Shown here in pieces: positions 42,442 to 51,798 of a stretch of DNA of 64,000 nucleotides. A program made the position numbers and the translations under genes. Numbering within the stretch: the stretch's first letter is position 1; each line of letters opens with the position of its first letter. The notes beneath the pieces were generated by a model. That model saw only the letters and a list, made by a program, of their open reading frames with translations. It had not been told where the DNA came from and made no database searches. The stretch spans positions 502,730 to 566,729 of the forward strand of contig JAMPHR010000002.1 of the NCBI GenBank assembly GCA_023663345.1. Reading direction: 5' to 3'. This stretch comes from Paenibacillus sp. (GTDB taxonomy: Bacteria; Bacteroidota; Bacteroidia; Bacteroidales; Muribaculaceae).

Positions 42442-44919
42442 TTAGTTGACCACAAGAATCTTTGCCACCACATCACCTGCCTGGTCTCCGCCACCTCCGG
42501 GTGATGACGCGAGCACATAGTACACTCCGCTTCTCACCCTGGCACCCGAACTGTTGCATCCGTCCCACATGGCCATGCCTCCGTTTGAGGTGGTCTGGTA
42601 CACGAGGCGCATCGACGAGTCGGTGATCTTCACGAGCGAATTTTCCATCAGTCCCGCAATGGTGATCCAGCCCGTATAGCCGGGAGTCACGGGATTGGGA
42701 TAGGCATACACCTCGGAATAATCAGGCTTGGCGGGCGAGGAGGTCGAGGAATATTCGTAGAGGCCCGAGCGGGTACCCACAAACACCGAGTTACTCTCCG
42801 GATCCACCCTCAGCGATGTGATCACGTTGCCCGGCAGAGGGGAATTGTCGGCGGTGAACCGTGATATTATCTCGTCACCGTCCTCGCTCACGAGATATAG
42901 CCCCGAGCCGTTGGTCCCTATCCACTTGCGGTTGGAATTGTCGACCGCTATGGCCGATATATAGTCGCTCTCGAGCAGATAGTCGGCCAGTCCGGAGCCA
43001 TCGTTGCGGGGCACCTTTATACGGTTTATTCGGAAATCCCCGTCAAGAGCCTTGGACGGATCGGTGATGGAGATTACCCCCGACGAGGTACCTATCCACA
43101 CATGTCCGCGCTTGTCCTCGGCCATGCACACAAAGTGTAGCGGGACAAATGTCTTGCCGTCCTGATCCACGGGGCGCATCTGCACCACGGCCATGTCATC
43201 GGAAATATCCCCCATCGTGCCACGGTGATTTACCGCGAGAAAGCCACGGTCGGGGACACCATCAATGCCTAACATGATGTCACATTTGGAACAGAAAAGC
43301 AACCGTATGTCTTTACTCCTTAAGAAGTCTTCATAATCTGCTATGACCCAATCGGCATGTGTCAATGTTGACAAGTCTTCTCTCTTACGTTTATCTGCCG
43401 GGAGCATTATAAATGTTGTTTCATTGGGCTCGCCTCTTGAACCTACCCATAGATTGCCCTGTGGATCGATTGTGACACATACTGTACCCCAATAATAATT
43501 ACCGTTTTTATTTATCGGAGCATTATTTCCGTCAAATTTTGCAATTTCTGTACCGTTCTCGATTACATATACCCCCTCTGCACCACTACCGATGAACAGT
43601 CTTTCATGACGGTCGGGATCTTCTGCGATCTGTGTTGGAGAGAATATATATTTTCCTTGTCTTTTTTGCTGGTTCAGTGCCGGACTTGTATAAGCTGACA
43701 CCCCGACAGGATCTATTTTTATGTTATCTTCTCGTGTTATTTTATTTAAATTGAGTTTGACTTCAAAGAAATCTCCCGAGTCAATGGTGAAATATGCCGT
43801 CATTCCCATATTGGCGATATAGAACGCACCCTTGTCGCCCGACGGGAATATATTGCACACATCGCTGAATGTGATGGCGTCGGAGGGTACCGACTTGTCG
43901 CGGAGCACGGTGATGTCACCGCTGTCGGATATGCGGTAATTGCCCACACCGTCCTCGCCGGCCAGCCATACTGATTTCAGCCCCTTGTCGGTGGCTATGA
44001 AGTTGTCGCGCCATTGCTCGGGAAGTGTTATGTCGGCCACCGTAGTGGTGGTGCTTTCATAATGTCCCATTACGCCCGTGGCTCCCGACAGGAATCTAAC
44101 CACTCCGTCGGCATCGCGGGTGATGCGGGGCGACTTGCACTCGGCTCCGCCCACCGCCACATTGTCGGTGATGCTGTATGTGCCGTCGGGTCGGAATTCT
44201 ATGGCTCCGAGACGGCTTGTGCGCACCAGGGCGTATGTGCGTCCCTCATCGTCGAGCGGTTCACGGTCGGCAATCGCATCATAGTGACGGCCCATCGCCG
44301 TGAAGTTCTCAAACTTGGTGATCGGCTTGTCCCGTTCTATTCCATATATTGTGTACAGCTCTCCGGCATTGGCCGAGGGGACTATCACAAGCCTCTCGGG
44401 GGTGACAAACATCGTGGCTATGCTCCTGCGGTACACTCCCGATGCCTTGACCTCCATGCGGCGCGTGTCATATACCACGAGGCCAAAACCGGTGGCCACA
44501 TACATCTCGTCGCCCGAGAATCGTATATCGTTTATCCTCCGGTCCACATCAAGCATTGTATCCTTTATGTCGGGGAGATTCACACGGCTTCCGTCGCCGA
44601 GTATCATGTCGATATTACCGTCGCCGTAGGCCACGGCGAGCATATCATTGTCGCGGTCATATCTCATCAGCTCCACGCCGAATCCCGAGAGGTCCTTGCC
44701 CCCTTCATAGAAACGGGTCTCGTCGGCACTCTTGTCGTATCGGTAGAGGCAACCGCCGGTGACGTACCACACATAATCGCCCGTGTCGGCCAGACCGGAA
44801 AATTCTCCGAACACCGGATACTGTTTCCAGCTGCCCACGGCGAGTTGGGCCGGTGAGGCAAGCCACATCGACACGCCCACTATGGTGAGGATCACCCTGC
44901 GGAGCATACTCGTGTTCAT
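42442..44919 (-). CDS. porZ: PorZ-like T9SS beta-propeller protein with C-terminal sorting domain
   Basis: An 825-aa exported protein with a signal peptide ([19 protein letters not shown]), two long beta-propeller regions of the two-component-regulator-propeller type (repeats such as GYIWVGTSSG..., seen as [17 protein letters not shown] and [19 protein letters not shown]) and a C-terminal T9SS type A sorting domain ([18 protein letters not shown] ... GVYYVLASS). PorZ attaches to the cell surface and helps anchor cargo to anionic LPS in T9SS organisms. About 44-46% of the middle (43265-43800) is noticeably AT-rich compared with the rest. It overlaps the rdgB stop (ATGA). Confidence 0.85.
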   Translation of the reverse strand: MNTSMLRRVILTIVGVSMWLASPAQLAVGSWKQYPVFGEFSGLADTGDYVWYVTGGCLYRYDKSADETRFYEGGKDLSGFGVELMRYDRDNDMLAVAYGDGNIDMILGDGSRVNLPDIKDTMLDVDRRINDIRFSGDEMYVATGFGLVVYDTRRMEVKASGVYRRSIATMFVTPERLVIVPSANAGELYTIYGIERDKPITKFENFTAMGRHYDAIADREPLDDEGRTYALVRTSRLGAIEFRPDGTYSITDNVAVGGAECKSPRITRDADGVVRFLSGATGVMGHYESTTTTVADITLPEQWRDNFIATDKGLKSVWLAGEDGVGNYRISDSGDITVLRDKSVPSDAITFSDVCNIFPSGDKGAFYIANMGMTAYFTIDSGDFFEVKLNLNKITREDNIKIDPVGVSAYTSPALNQQKRQGKYIFSPTQIAEDPDRHERLFIGSGAEGVYVIENGTEIAKFDGNNAPINKNGNYYWGTVCVTIDPQGNLWVGSRGEPNETTFIMLPADKRKREDLSTLTHADWVIADYEDFLRSKDIRLLFCSKCDIMLGIDGVPDRGFLAVNHRGTMGDISDDMAVVQMRPVDQDGKTFVPLHFVCMAEDKRGHVWIGTSSGVISITDPSKALDGDFRINRIKVPRNDGSGLADYLLESDYISAIAVDNSNRKWIGTNGSGLYLVSEDGDEIISRFTADNSPLPGNVITSLRVDPESNSVFVGTRSGLYEYSSTSSPAKPDYSEVYAYPNPVTPGYTGWITIAGLMENSLVKITDSSMRLVYQTTSNGGMAMWDGCNSSGARVRSGVYYVLASSPGGGGDQAGDVVAKILVVN

Positions 44920-45494
44920 AGAGTGTTGAGATACTTGAGCAGTTCAGCCGTAGCACGTCCGCGGTGGCTGATGGCATTTTTTGCATCGGGAGTCATGAGG
45001 GCAAACGACAGCTCGCTCCCCTCGGGGCGGAACACCGGATCGTAGCCGAATCCTCCGTCCCCCTCGGGCTCCCTGAGTATTTCCCCCTCCACCTTGCCCT
45101 CGAAAGTCATTTCCTTCTCTCCGAGCAGCAGGGCTATCACCGTGACGAAGCGGGCGGAGCGGTCGTCATGTCCCTCCATGTTCTTGAGCAGAAGCCTCAT
45201 GTTGGCCACGCTGTCATGGCCTGGTCCGGCGTATCGGGCCGAATACACTCCCGGAGCGCCATCGAGGGCATCGACCATCAGGCCGGTATCGTCGGCGAAA
45301 CAGTCATATCCATAATGCTCCTTCACATATCGCGCTTTCTGCAGGGCATTGCCCATGAGAGTGTCGGCTGTCTCGGGAATATCCTCGTGACAGCCTATCT
45401 CGCTCAGTGACAGTATGCGGTACCGGTCGCCTACTATACGGCGTATTTCGGAGAGTTTATGTTGATTATTTGTGGCAAATACTATTTCCTGCAT
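44916..45494 (-). CDS. rdgB: Non-canonical purine NTP pyrophosphatase RdgB/HAM1
   Basis: A 192-aa enzyme that removes dITP, ITP and XTP from the nucleotide pool. It shows [16 protein letters not shown], the substrate strand [25 protein letters not shown] and the C-terminal [18 protein letters not shown] and SHRGRA motifs. Length is standard. It is translationally coupled to porZ by an ATGA overlap. Confidence 0.96.
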   Translation of the reverse strand: MQEIVFATNNQHKLSEIRRIVGDRYRILSLSEIGCHEDIPETADTLMGNALQKARYVKEHYGYDCFADDTGLMVDALDGAPGVYSARYAGPGHDSVANMRLLLKNMEGHDDRSARFVTVIALLLGEKEMTFEGKVEGEILREPEGDGGFGYDPVFRPEGSELSFALMTPDAKNAISHRGRATAELLKYLNTL

Positions 45495-45505
45495 GGTTTA
45501 GAGGG

Positions 45506-45526
45506 TTAAGTAAGTCGTAAAAATTA
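45506..45526 (+). repeat. Repeated string upstream of rdgB
   Basis: TTAAGTAAGTCGTAAAAATT here recurs with two changes at 49865-49885 (AATAAGTAAATCGTAAAAAT), upstream of the TPR gene. Each copy lies shortly before a minus-strand gene start. Whether it is a regulator site or a chance relation cannot be decided. Confidence 0.4.
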
Positions 45527-45693
45527 ATGTACATATTAATCGCAGTTATTTTTGCGGTATTATCGAGCAACCTTTTTTAGACTTACATATAGGGTTTAAT
45601 TTAATATAAACGTTTTGGACATTGATTTATTATAGTAGCTTGAGGCAATTGGAATAAGTAAGTCAGAGCTGGCTCTATAGCCTTACATATAGC

Positions 45694-46539
45694 TTAAGGC
45701 TTACTTATTATGGTTATTGGAATATTGCCTAATAAAGCTGCCATTTCCGAATAGGAGCTGTAGTAACTTCCAAGAATTTCTTTTGTTTTGGATAAGGCCC
45801 ATAGATCTGCTGTGGCATGTAACATTCCTGAAAGAGTTTTTCTTGAAGCATACATGTCGCCACACATAGCTCTATCTCCGAACCGATCAGCCAGTTCTAT
45901 CATGATTTTCGGGTCATCCGAGGCGATAAAGAATTTAGTTCTGCCGTTTAATTCAATTTTCCGCTCCATTTGGGTTATGAAGATTGGAGTAGGACTATGT
46001 GCGATTGACTGGTGATTATCAGTGCGTCGTATATGTACACCTATGGTATTTTCATCGAATCCACTGATTTTATTGTTGATTAATTCTTTCACCTGAGGAG
46101 ATGGCCTGAACATCTGTCTCATCTTTTCTGTATCATACCCTCCTATCGCAGTCCCGGTCGTGATCAGTATATCGCCATTGATCTGTCTCATTTTATACAG
46201 GAGTGCTTCTTCCTGATCTTGGAAATCTTTTAATCCGTAATCATCGGAAAAAGAGGCCTTGTATCGGGTTTTCTGATATAGTCGTGATAAATATAAATTC
46301 TTCTTCCGTGGTATTTCCCATTTAAAATAATAATCTAATTTAGAGGGTGTGTGTACGATTATTCCTTCAGGCAATGGATTGAAAAGATCACAGAAGCAAG
46401 CCCCGAGGTCCTTGTTGTTATTCCATATAACGTTTAAGGTCCTATCGGTGGCATCAGAGAGATGTACACCTGTGGCAATAGCTCTGAGACGATTGCACAA
46501 TCCTCCTATCGCGTTTATCGTAAGTGTGTATCTACCCAT
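45694..46539 (-). CDS. Fucosyltransferase-like glycosyltransferase
   Basis: A 281-aa protein with the GDP-fucose type signature: NAIGGLCNRLRAIATGVHL at the N-terminus, HIRRTDNHQSIAHSPTP in the middle (the HxRxxD stretch typical of fucosyl- and peptide-O-fucosyltransferases), and a C-terminal FIASDDPKIMIELADRFGDRA with a SYYSSYSEMAALLG end. It presumably moves fucose onto a surface glycan, acceptor unknown. It is isolated from any polysaccharide locus. The gene and the adjoining gaps are more AT-rich than the genes either side, so it may be a recent arrival. A TATATTTG -7 box is on the minus strand near 46575-46568. Confidence 0.8.
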   Translation of the reverse strand: MGRYTLTINAIGGLCNRLRAIATGVHLSDATDRTLNVIWNNNKDLGACFCDLFNPLPEGIIVHTPSKLDYYFKWEIPRKKNLYLSRLYQKTRYKASFSDDYGLKDFQDQEEALLYKMRQINGDILITTGTAIGGYDTEKMRQMFRPSPQVKELINNKISGFDENTIGVHIRRTDNHQSIAHSPTPIFITQMERKIELNGRTKFFIASDDPKIMIELADRFGDRAMCGDMYASRKTLSGMLHATADLWALSKTKEILGSYYSSYSEMAALLGNIPITIISKP

Positions 46540-46728
46540 CGGAAATTTATATTTCAGTTCTTTCGATACAAATATACGGAAACTTCTGGAACTGTTAGAA
46601 TCTACATAAAATAAATTTAAACAGCATAATAAGTACTTATAGGATAAAACGGTCCTCTTGAAAAACAGAAATGGTAAAAATCATATTCAGCAATTGATCT
46701 TTGGCCCTATGGTCTAAGCCTCGCTCAC

Positions 46729-48012
46729 TTACCGGCGGGCGCGTTTCGAGAGCAACCGGTGGCCGATGCGGCAGAACAGGCACCCGTGCTTCTCGCAATA
46801 CTCCCGTCTCAGCTGTATCAGCGCCTGCGAAGTGAAAGCATCCTTAGCCTCGATCCCCGCCGAGGCAAACGCTCCCACTATCGAATTACTCTCGGCGGGC
46901 ATACATGCCAGCCAGTCAAAACCCCGTTGCACCAACTCCCGGTCGCCGTGGCGTGTCCCGTAGGCTATCATCAACGGCACGGCCACATTGATCACAAGCA
47001 CCATCGCCGAGGCCCGGCTCATGGTCTCATACATCCGCTCGCTACCCGCCGGACTGAATGTGAATCTCGATGCCCAGTATCCCGAGAGCGGAGTGCGCAA
47101 TAGCCCTATGGCCTCGTCCACGCTCTTCATCCCCACTATCCGGTTCACGAGTCTGAAATCGCCCGTGACAAACGCCGCCAGTGTAGCTATGCGCCGGTGC
47201 GGGAAATTGGCCGGACGCATCCGCGCCATCTTCCACCCGGGCGATTCCACAGGCCTGAGCGAAAATTTATGGGCGAGAAACGCATACTCCCGCCTCAGGC
47301 TGTCGGCATATTTGTCGCCGTCATCTTTGGTAGGCAACAGCCCGCCCTGCCCGAACATCAGCGCCTCGATCGCCGTGGCCGAGTCGCTGTGTTTTCTCAG
47401 GAAATGCAACGGCAGTGACTGGGCCAGCCTCTCCATCGGCTCGGCATTGATCCCGAACCCCAGCCCGCGGGCCAGCGTCACATACAGTGTCTGTTCCCAG
47501 TCGCCCGCATATCGCTCAAGCAGCTCCGTCAGTCTGTCGGCCTTGCTGTATGCCCGCTCATAGGCCAGGGCCGTGATCCAGTCGTGTATATACAGCGGAG
47601 GCATCTCTCCGAGTTCGGCCGAGCAGGGCAGATCTATATCCGACCGCCCCACCAGCATGTCATACCGTTTATGGAAATCGGGCGCACACCTCATCACCAT
47701 CTGCGGTATCCTCTCGCCGTTGCCCCTCTCCACCGGCATGTCGTCGCAATCCACCACATGCAGCACCACCGAGTCGTAAGCCCGGTCATTGTGATGCCCG
47801 TGGCGGTGCCAGTCGCTTGCCCTCACGTGCATCTCCACATCCCCCGCCCACAGGCGGTCGCCTATCCTCACCTTGGCGTTGAAAAAGTCAGGCCCCGAAT
47901 CGGTATTATGCCGTCCGGGGTCGATTACAGTAACTTTGCGTCCGTCCACAGTCAGCATATCGGCCGGTTCCACCAGCCGATACTGCCACACATAGTGCAT
48001 CAGGCGTTCCAT
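46729..48012 (-). CDS. DUF2851 family protein
   Basis: A 427-aa protein conserved in Bacteroidetes (PF11013). Its hallmarks are visible: MHYVWQYRLVEPADMLTVDG, VIDPGRHNTDSGPDFFNAKVRIG (residues about 31-53), WAGDVEMHVRASDWHRHGHHNDRAYDSVVLHVVD, and the C-terminal Cys-rich end GCLFCRIG. The acidic/His-rich N-terminal motif is reminiscent of metal-dependent nucleases, but the function is not established. It starts 102 bp downstream of the ribH stop on the same strand. Confidence 0.9.
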   Translation of the reverse strand: MERLMHYVWQYRLVEPADMLTVDGRKVTVIDPGRHNTDSGPDFFNAKVRIGDRLWAGDVEMHVRASDWHRHGHHNDRAYDSVVLHVVDCDDMPVERGNGERIPQMVMRCAPDFHKRYDMLVGRSDIDLPCSAELGEMPPLYIHDWITALAYERAYSKADRLTELLERYAGDWEQTLYVTLARGLGFGINAEPMERLAQSLPLHFLRKHSDSATAIEALMFGQGGLLPTKDDGDKYADSLRREYAFLAHKFSLRPVESPGWKMARMRPANFPHRRIATLAAFVTGDFRLVNRIVGMKSVDEAIGLLRTPLSGYWASRFTFSPAGSERMYETMSRASAMVLVINVAVPLMIAYGTRHGDRELVQRGFDWLACMPAESNSIVGAFASAGIEAKDAFTSQALIQLRREYCEKHGCLFCRIGHRLLSKRARR

Positions 48013-48114
48013 AAAGTCGTTGAGGAGTTGAAAGGTGAGTGAGAGATTGGCCGTCGCCCGGCCATCGGGTGGAAAGCCCCCGGCAAGGCGACGCGGGGAG
48101 AGAGGTCAGGAGCG

Positions 48115-48588
48115 TCACACAGCCCTGTTGAACGCCACCATCTTGATAGCGGTCTGGGCGGCCTCCACCCCCTTGTGTCCCATCTTTCCGCCGGTGCGGT
48201 CCAGAGCCTGCTGTTCGGTCAGCACTGTAAGCACGCCGAATATTACCGGAATATCACACTCGGCATTGAGATGCGTGATACCCTGGGTCACGCTCGAGCA
48301 CACGTAGTCGAAATGGGGAGTGTCCCCCTTGATCACACAGCCGAACACTATCACGGCGTCATATTCGCCGGCCTCGATCAGCTTGGAAGCCGCAAAGGTC
48401 AGCTCCACAGCTCCGGGCACATCATAGCACTTTATATCCTCATCCTTCAGGCCATATTCCCTCAGTGTCTCCACCGCACCGTCGCGCAACGCACCGGTGA
48501 TATGGCCGTTCCATTCAGCCGTTACGATAGCGATGCGTACATCATCGAGACAAGGGAGAGAAGAATTATCAGGAGCAAATGTTGACAT
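48115..48588 (-). CDS. ribH: 6,7-dimethyl-8-ribityllumazine synthase RibH
   Basis: A 157-aa enzyme of riboflavin synthesis that condenses the pyrimidinedione with dihydroxybutanone phosphate. It shows RIAIVTAEWNGHITGALRDGAV, the DVPGAVELTFAASKL substrate loop, FGCVIKGDTPHFDYVCSSVTQG and the catalytic His region. It forms 60-subunit capsids in some bacteria. Length is normal. It lies between the TPR gene and the DUF2851 gene; the TPR gene is not part of the riboflavin pathway, but ribH-TPR pairs are frequent in Bacteroidetes. Confidence 0.96.
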   Translation of the reverse strand: MSTFAPDNSSLPCLDDVRIAIVTAEWNGHITGALRDGAVETLREYGLKDEDIKCYDVPGAVELTFAASKLIEAGEYDAVIVFGCVIKGDTPHFDYVCSSVTQGITHLNAECDIPVIFGVLTVLTEQQALDRTGGKMGHKGVEAAQTAIKMVAFNRAV

Positions 48589-48652
48589 ATCTTGTAAATA
48601 TTGAATTATCTGATGAAATTAAATTAACTGTATTACAGTGAAGTCGACAGGT

Positions 48653-48725
48653 CCATAAACCTATAAACTCATAAACGTATAAACTTATAAACCCATAACC
48701 CCATAACCTTCCGCCTCAGGCGGAA
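48653..48725. repeat. Stop-codon hairpin plus seven-unit GGTTTAT array
   Basis: On the minus strand, TTCCGCCT-G-AGGCGGAA (48725-48709) abuts the TAA of the TPR gene and is followed by GGTTATGGGG, TTATGGGTTT, ATAAGTTTAT, ACGTTTATGA, GTTTATAGGT and TTATGG: about seven (G)GTT(T)AT units every 8-10 bases. The hairpin has no T-run. This is the clearest member of the family. Confidence 0.85.
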
Positions 48726-49766
48726 TTAACGAGGAAATACCTTATGCCACAGGCTCAGAATATCCAGCGAACGGCTTTTGGCATGATACAGCGAGTCCAC
48801 AATACGGCGGTGCTCATCCAGGGCATTGATCTTCGTAGCCTTATGGAGCATAGTGTTGAGCAGATGCACCCCCTTGTCGCGCATAGCGTTGACCGACAGC
48901 ATCGACTCCCCGAGCGAGATCGACAGCCTCAGAGTCCTCAGTGAGAACTCCGGCTCGATGCGCGTCAGATACTTCAGCGCACGCGAGTAATACTGTATCG
49001 CCTCGCGGTGCCGACCCATCTGCGCCAGGGTATCCCCCTCGGCCGTGAGCGACTCCACGAGTCTTCCGGCGGCATCCTCCACCCCCGCATTGAGCATCTG
49101 CAGATAGGCCGATGTCGCCGCCTGATAGTGGGCCAGGATCTCGGCCTGCTTCACGCGGTTGCGGTAAGTGGCCGTGGCATTGTTGAGCGCCATCACGTGG
49201 GCCGGAGCATAGCGGTCAGGCTGGCTCTTGGCCAGGCGCTCGAATATCTTTATCGCTTTCTCCACCTCGCGTTCGGCCTGCTTGTACTCCCCGCGTCCGC
49301 TGTGCAGATAAGCGATGTCATACAGCAGTGAGCCCAGCACCTGGAGAAACGGCGCATCCTTCCGCTTGGGATCCGAGGCAAGCATATTCAGCGCACGTGC
49401 CGCCGTCAGCGCCGCCTCTTCGGTGTTCCCCTCCTCTATGAGCAGGGCTGTGAGTATCTGTAGCACAGCCGCATGTATCTCATCACCGGTCGACGTGGCG
49501 GTCGAGGCCGATTCTGACGCCTCCGTCTCGGCCTCGGTCATCACCTGGTCGAGACCCGCCAGGGTCGATGACGCACGTCCGGCCTCCCCGGCGGCCACAG
49601 CCTCGGCTGAAATGGCACGGAGCATATCGTAGGCCGCATCAAACTCAGCCCCCCTCAGCATCTTAAGTGTCTCCCCTATATTGCGGTTGCGTTTCAGGCG
49701 CGAACGCAGAGGGGCGATATCGGTAGTCGCGGGGAGAAATACTGGCTCAAGCGAAAGGGGTTTCAT
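48726..49766 (-). CDS. Tetratricopeptide repeat protein
   Basis: A 346-aa alpha-helical protein with TPR motifs, e.g. GSLLYDIAYLHSGRGEYKQAE, LVESLTAEGDTLAQMGRHREA and LTAARALNMLASDPK. There is no signal peptide. It contains a low-complexity Ser/Thr/Ala/Glu stretch (MTEAETEASESASTAT, then STGDE). TPR proteins mediate protein-protein contacts; no partner is known. It ends right at the hairpin/GGTTAT element and lies upstream of ribH on the same strand. Confidence 0.85.
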   Translation of the reverse strand: MKPLSLEPVFLPATTDIAPLRSRLKRNRNIGETLKMLRGAEFDAAYDMLRAISAEAVAAGEAGRASSTLAGLDQVMTEAETEASESASTATSTGDEIHAAVLQILTALLIEEGNTEEAALTAARALNMLASDPKRKDAPFLQVLGSLLYDIAYLHSGRGEYKQAEREVEKAIKIFERLAKSQPDRYAPAHVMALNNATATYRNRVKQAEILAHYQAATSAYLQMLNAGVEDAAGRLVESLTAEGDTLAQMGRHREAIQYYSRALKYLTRIEPEFSLRTLRLSISLGESMLSVNAMRDKGVHLLNTMLHKATKINALDEHRRIVDSLYHAKSRSLDILSLWHKVFPR

Positions 49767-49950
49767 ATCATTTCAGTTTTATCGGATCGTGGCCCGACCG
49801 GTTAAAGTAAAGGGGGAATGGGAGGGAAGTATTCACAAAGGTAACCATTATAAGCCTAATATACAATAAGTAAATCGTAAAAATTATAGAAACTGTTTTT
49901 TACACCCTCTGAAATTCCATCCAATCCACCGAAACGCAACCGCCGTTTCC

Positions 49951-49964
49951 GAAACCACGGTTTC
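49951..49964. promoter_or_regulatory. Palindrome GAAACCACGGTTTC, copy 1
   Basis: GAAACC-AC-GGTTTC, with 6-bp perfect arms, 16 bases before the -33 TTG. An identical 14-mer follows the -7 box at 50018-50031. Paired sites around a promoter suggest repression or looping. Confidence 0.65.
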
Positions 49965-49980
49965 TTTTTATATGTTTTAC

Positions 49981-50011
49981 TTGTGAAGGTGAGATTAAAA
50001 AAGTAACTTTG
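49981..50011 (+). promoter_or_regulatory. Promoter of the AAA ATPase gene
   Basis: ACTTG with TTG at 49981-49983, a 20-base spacer and TAACTTTG at 50004-50011, followed by an 80-base leader to the ATG at 50091. A close match to the Bacteroidetes consensus. Confidence 0.8.
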
Positions 50012-50017
50012 CGAATA

Positions 50018-50031
50018 GAAACCACGGTTTC
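50018..50031. promoter_or_regulatory. Palindrome GAAACCACGGTTTC, copy 2
   Basis: The same 14-mer as at 49951, beginning 7 bases after the -7 box, i.e. at or just after the expected transcription start. A repressor bound here would block initiation directly. Confidence 0.65.
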
Positions 50032-50090
50032 GATTATCGCGAAGCGCTTTCGGGTCAAGCAAGAAAGAAACTACCATTACGATTCTAATT

Positions 50091-51410
50091 ATGAAATTCT
50101 ACGATAGAACAGAAGAGATTGCAACTCTTCATAAAATACGCGAGAATGCAAAGGAGAATGCCCAGTTCACCGTTGTCACCGGACGGCGTCGGATTGGCAA
50201 GACCTCGCTTGTGCTTAAAGCATACGAGGATATGCCTGTCCTATATTTCTTCGTAGGTCGCAAGGCTGAAAATCTGTTGTGCGAGGAGTTCCGACAGGAA
50301 GTTGAAACAAAGCTTGATATAAAGATGGGTGGTACTCCCGCCGGTTTTGCAGAGATGTTTGATTTCCTTATGTCTCTATCAAAAGAGCGCAGTTTCACGT
50401 TGTTTATCGACGAGTTTCAGAACTTTTTCAGAGTCAATCCATCGGTGTTCAGCGACATGCAGAAGATATGGGATTTGAACCACACATCATCGAAAATCAA
50501 TCTGATAGTATGTGGCTCGGTATATTCGATGATGACCAAGATATTCCGGGATAAAAAGGAACCGCTTTATAACCGTCAGAATCGCTTCATGCACATACGG
50601 GCATTCAAGCCTTCAGTACTGAAAGAGATAATGCACGATTATGCTCCAGGTTACAGTCCGGATGATCTGTTGGCTCTTTATTCCTTCACCGGAGGAGTGG
50701 CAAAGTATGTGCAACTCCTTGTCGAAGACCATGCCTTCTCCGTCGATTCTATGATTGACAGCATCATAAGTTCCGATTCAGTATTTATCAACGAAGGCCG
50801 GGCCATCCTCGTGGAAGAGTTCGGCAAAGACTACGACACCTATTTCTCAATTTTATCGGCCATAGCCTCGGGCAATACCCGCCGGTCGGAGATAGAATCT
50901 CTGATCGGCAAAGAGATTGGAGGTTATTTGACCAGGCTCGAAGATGATTACGGCATCATCAAGAAGGAGATTCCACTCGGAGCAAAGACATCAACGAAGA
51001 ACACAGTATATATTATTCACGACAATTTCTTCTCATTCTGGTTCCGGTTCATTTTCAAATATGGCCACATATTGGAAATTGGTGCATACAATCAGATGCG
51101 CACGGTGATACGACGCGACTATGCGACATTCTCAGGCAAGATGCTTGAGCGCTACTTCTATGACAAGGCTGCCGAAAGTGGTGACTATACCATCTTAGGC
51201 CGATGGTGGGATCGGAAAGGTGAAAATGAGATTGACCTGATTGCGGCCAACGAGATTGAGAAGTCCGCAGAGATTTATGAAATCAAGCGTCAGCGCAAAA
51301 ACATCAACATCGCCGACCTTGATGAGAAGGTCAAGACCATGCTTCCTCAGTTTCCCCAGCTAAAGGGATTCGCTGTTGAGATACGCGGTCTCGACATGGA
51401 AAACATGTAG
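50091..51410 (+). CDS. Archaeal-type AAA ATPase with C-terminal nuclease-like domain (DUF234)
   Basis: A 439-aa protein of the family long called 'ATPase of archaeal type'. Walker A TGRRRIGKTS (30-39), Walker B FTLFIDEFQNF (103-113) and a sensor region NLIVCGSVYSMM are seen. The middle (about 220-330) is a winged-helix-like segment, and the C-terminus (about 366-410) has RWWDRKGENEIDLIAANE and AEIYEIKRQR, matching the D-x(n)-E-x-K pattern of PD-(D/E)XK nucleases (DUF234). No signal peptide. The function of the family is poorly known. It has its own promoter with paired palindromes and is flanked by related repeats, which fits a laterally mobile gene. Confidence 0.9.
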   Translation: MKFYDRTEEIATLHKIRENAKENAQFTVVTGRRRIGKTSLVLKAYEDMPVLYFFVGRKAENLLCEEFRQEVETKLDIKMGGTPAGFAEMFDFLMSLSKERSFTLFIDEFQNFFRVNPSVFSDMQKIWDLNHTSSKINLIVCGSVYSMMTKIFRDKKEPLYNRQNRFMHIRAFKPSVLKEIMHDYAPGYSPDDLLALYSFTGGVAKYVQLLVEDHAFSVDSMIDSIISSDSVFINEGRAILVEEFGKDYDTYFSILSAIASGNTRRSEIESLIGKEIGGYLTRLEDDYGIIKKEIPLGAKTSTKNTVYIIHDNFFSFWFRFIFKYGHILEIGAYNQMRTVIRRDYATFSGKMLERYFYDKAAESGDYTILGRWWDRKGENEIDLIAANEIEKSAEIYEIKRQRKNINIADLDEKVKTMLPQFPQLKGFAVEIRGLDMENM

Positions 51411-51448
51411 CTGAGAATTTTTGAGACACACTCTAAAAAAATATACAT

Positions 51449-51505
51449 ATCGCACATAAAACGCAACCGCCGTTTCCGAAACGGCGGTTGCGTTTTATGT
51501 GCGAT
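51449..51505. terminator. 28-bp perfect palindrome after the AAA ATPase gene
   Basis: Arms 51449-51476 and 51478-51505 are exact reverse complements around a single central C. The stretch AAACGCAACCGCCGTTTCCG within it is repeated at 49932-49951 upstream of the same gene. It lies 38 bases after the stop. The symmetry allows a very stable hairpin in either direction, but there is no T-run. Confidence 0.85.
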
Positions 51506-51663
51506 TTACTTGTAATGGTCAGAATAAACAGGCTTGTTTTTACGGCGGAATACCGCGACAGATGTTTCTTTCTTGAATGTGTGTAAATCTCCGCGCTCTT
51601 TTTCTTAATGGATAACAATATTTAAGACTCTTTGTCATTATTTTCTGTTTTTTCAACAGGCTA

Positions 51664-51693
51664 TTTGTTTGATATAAATTTTGCATAAATTTG
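51664..51693 (+). promoter_or_regulatory. Promoter of the inositol-polyphosphate phosphatase gene
   Basis: TTTG (51664-51667), 18 bases, TAAATTTG (51686-51693). A good match; spacing one base shorter than the usual 19. The leader is about 105 bases. Confidence 0.7.
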
Positions 51694-51716
51694 CGACTGA
51701 CTGTAACTAATTACAT

Positions 51717-51785
51717 TTGTGTGTTTTTTACTCTGTGTGTTTATTAACTTAGTGTATTTATTACCTTAGTGTGTTTTATTTAACC
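51717..51785 (+). repeat. 17-18 bp tandem repeat in the 5' leader
   Basis: Four imperfect copies of TGTGTGTTTATTAACTTA (TGTGTGTTTTTTACTC, TGTGTGTTTATTAACTTA, GTGTATTTATTACCTTA, GTGTGTTTTATTTAACC) run up to 14 bases before the ATG at 51799. Slippage or a protein/sRNA target is possible. Confidence 0.75.
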
Positions 51786-51798
51786 CCCAATCATTATT

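Larger units (their letters stand above)
49767..50090. other. Gene-free region with repeated palindromes upstream of the AAA ATPase gene
   Basis: No gene. It contains the string at 49865-49885 shared with the rdgB upstream region, a 24-bp segment (49932-49955) that recurs exactly at 51459-51482 downstream of the ATPase gene, two copies of the palindrome GAAACCACGGTTTC and a promoter between them. Confidence 0.7.
51506..51798. other. Leader region of the phosphatase gene with promoter
   Basis: About 290 bp with no gene. The left part (51508-51545) is a degraded continuation of the upstream repeat. A promoter lies at 51664-51693 and a tandem array at 51717-51785. Confidence 0.55.
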
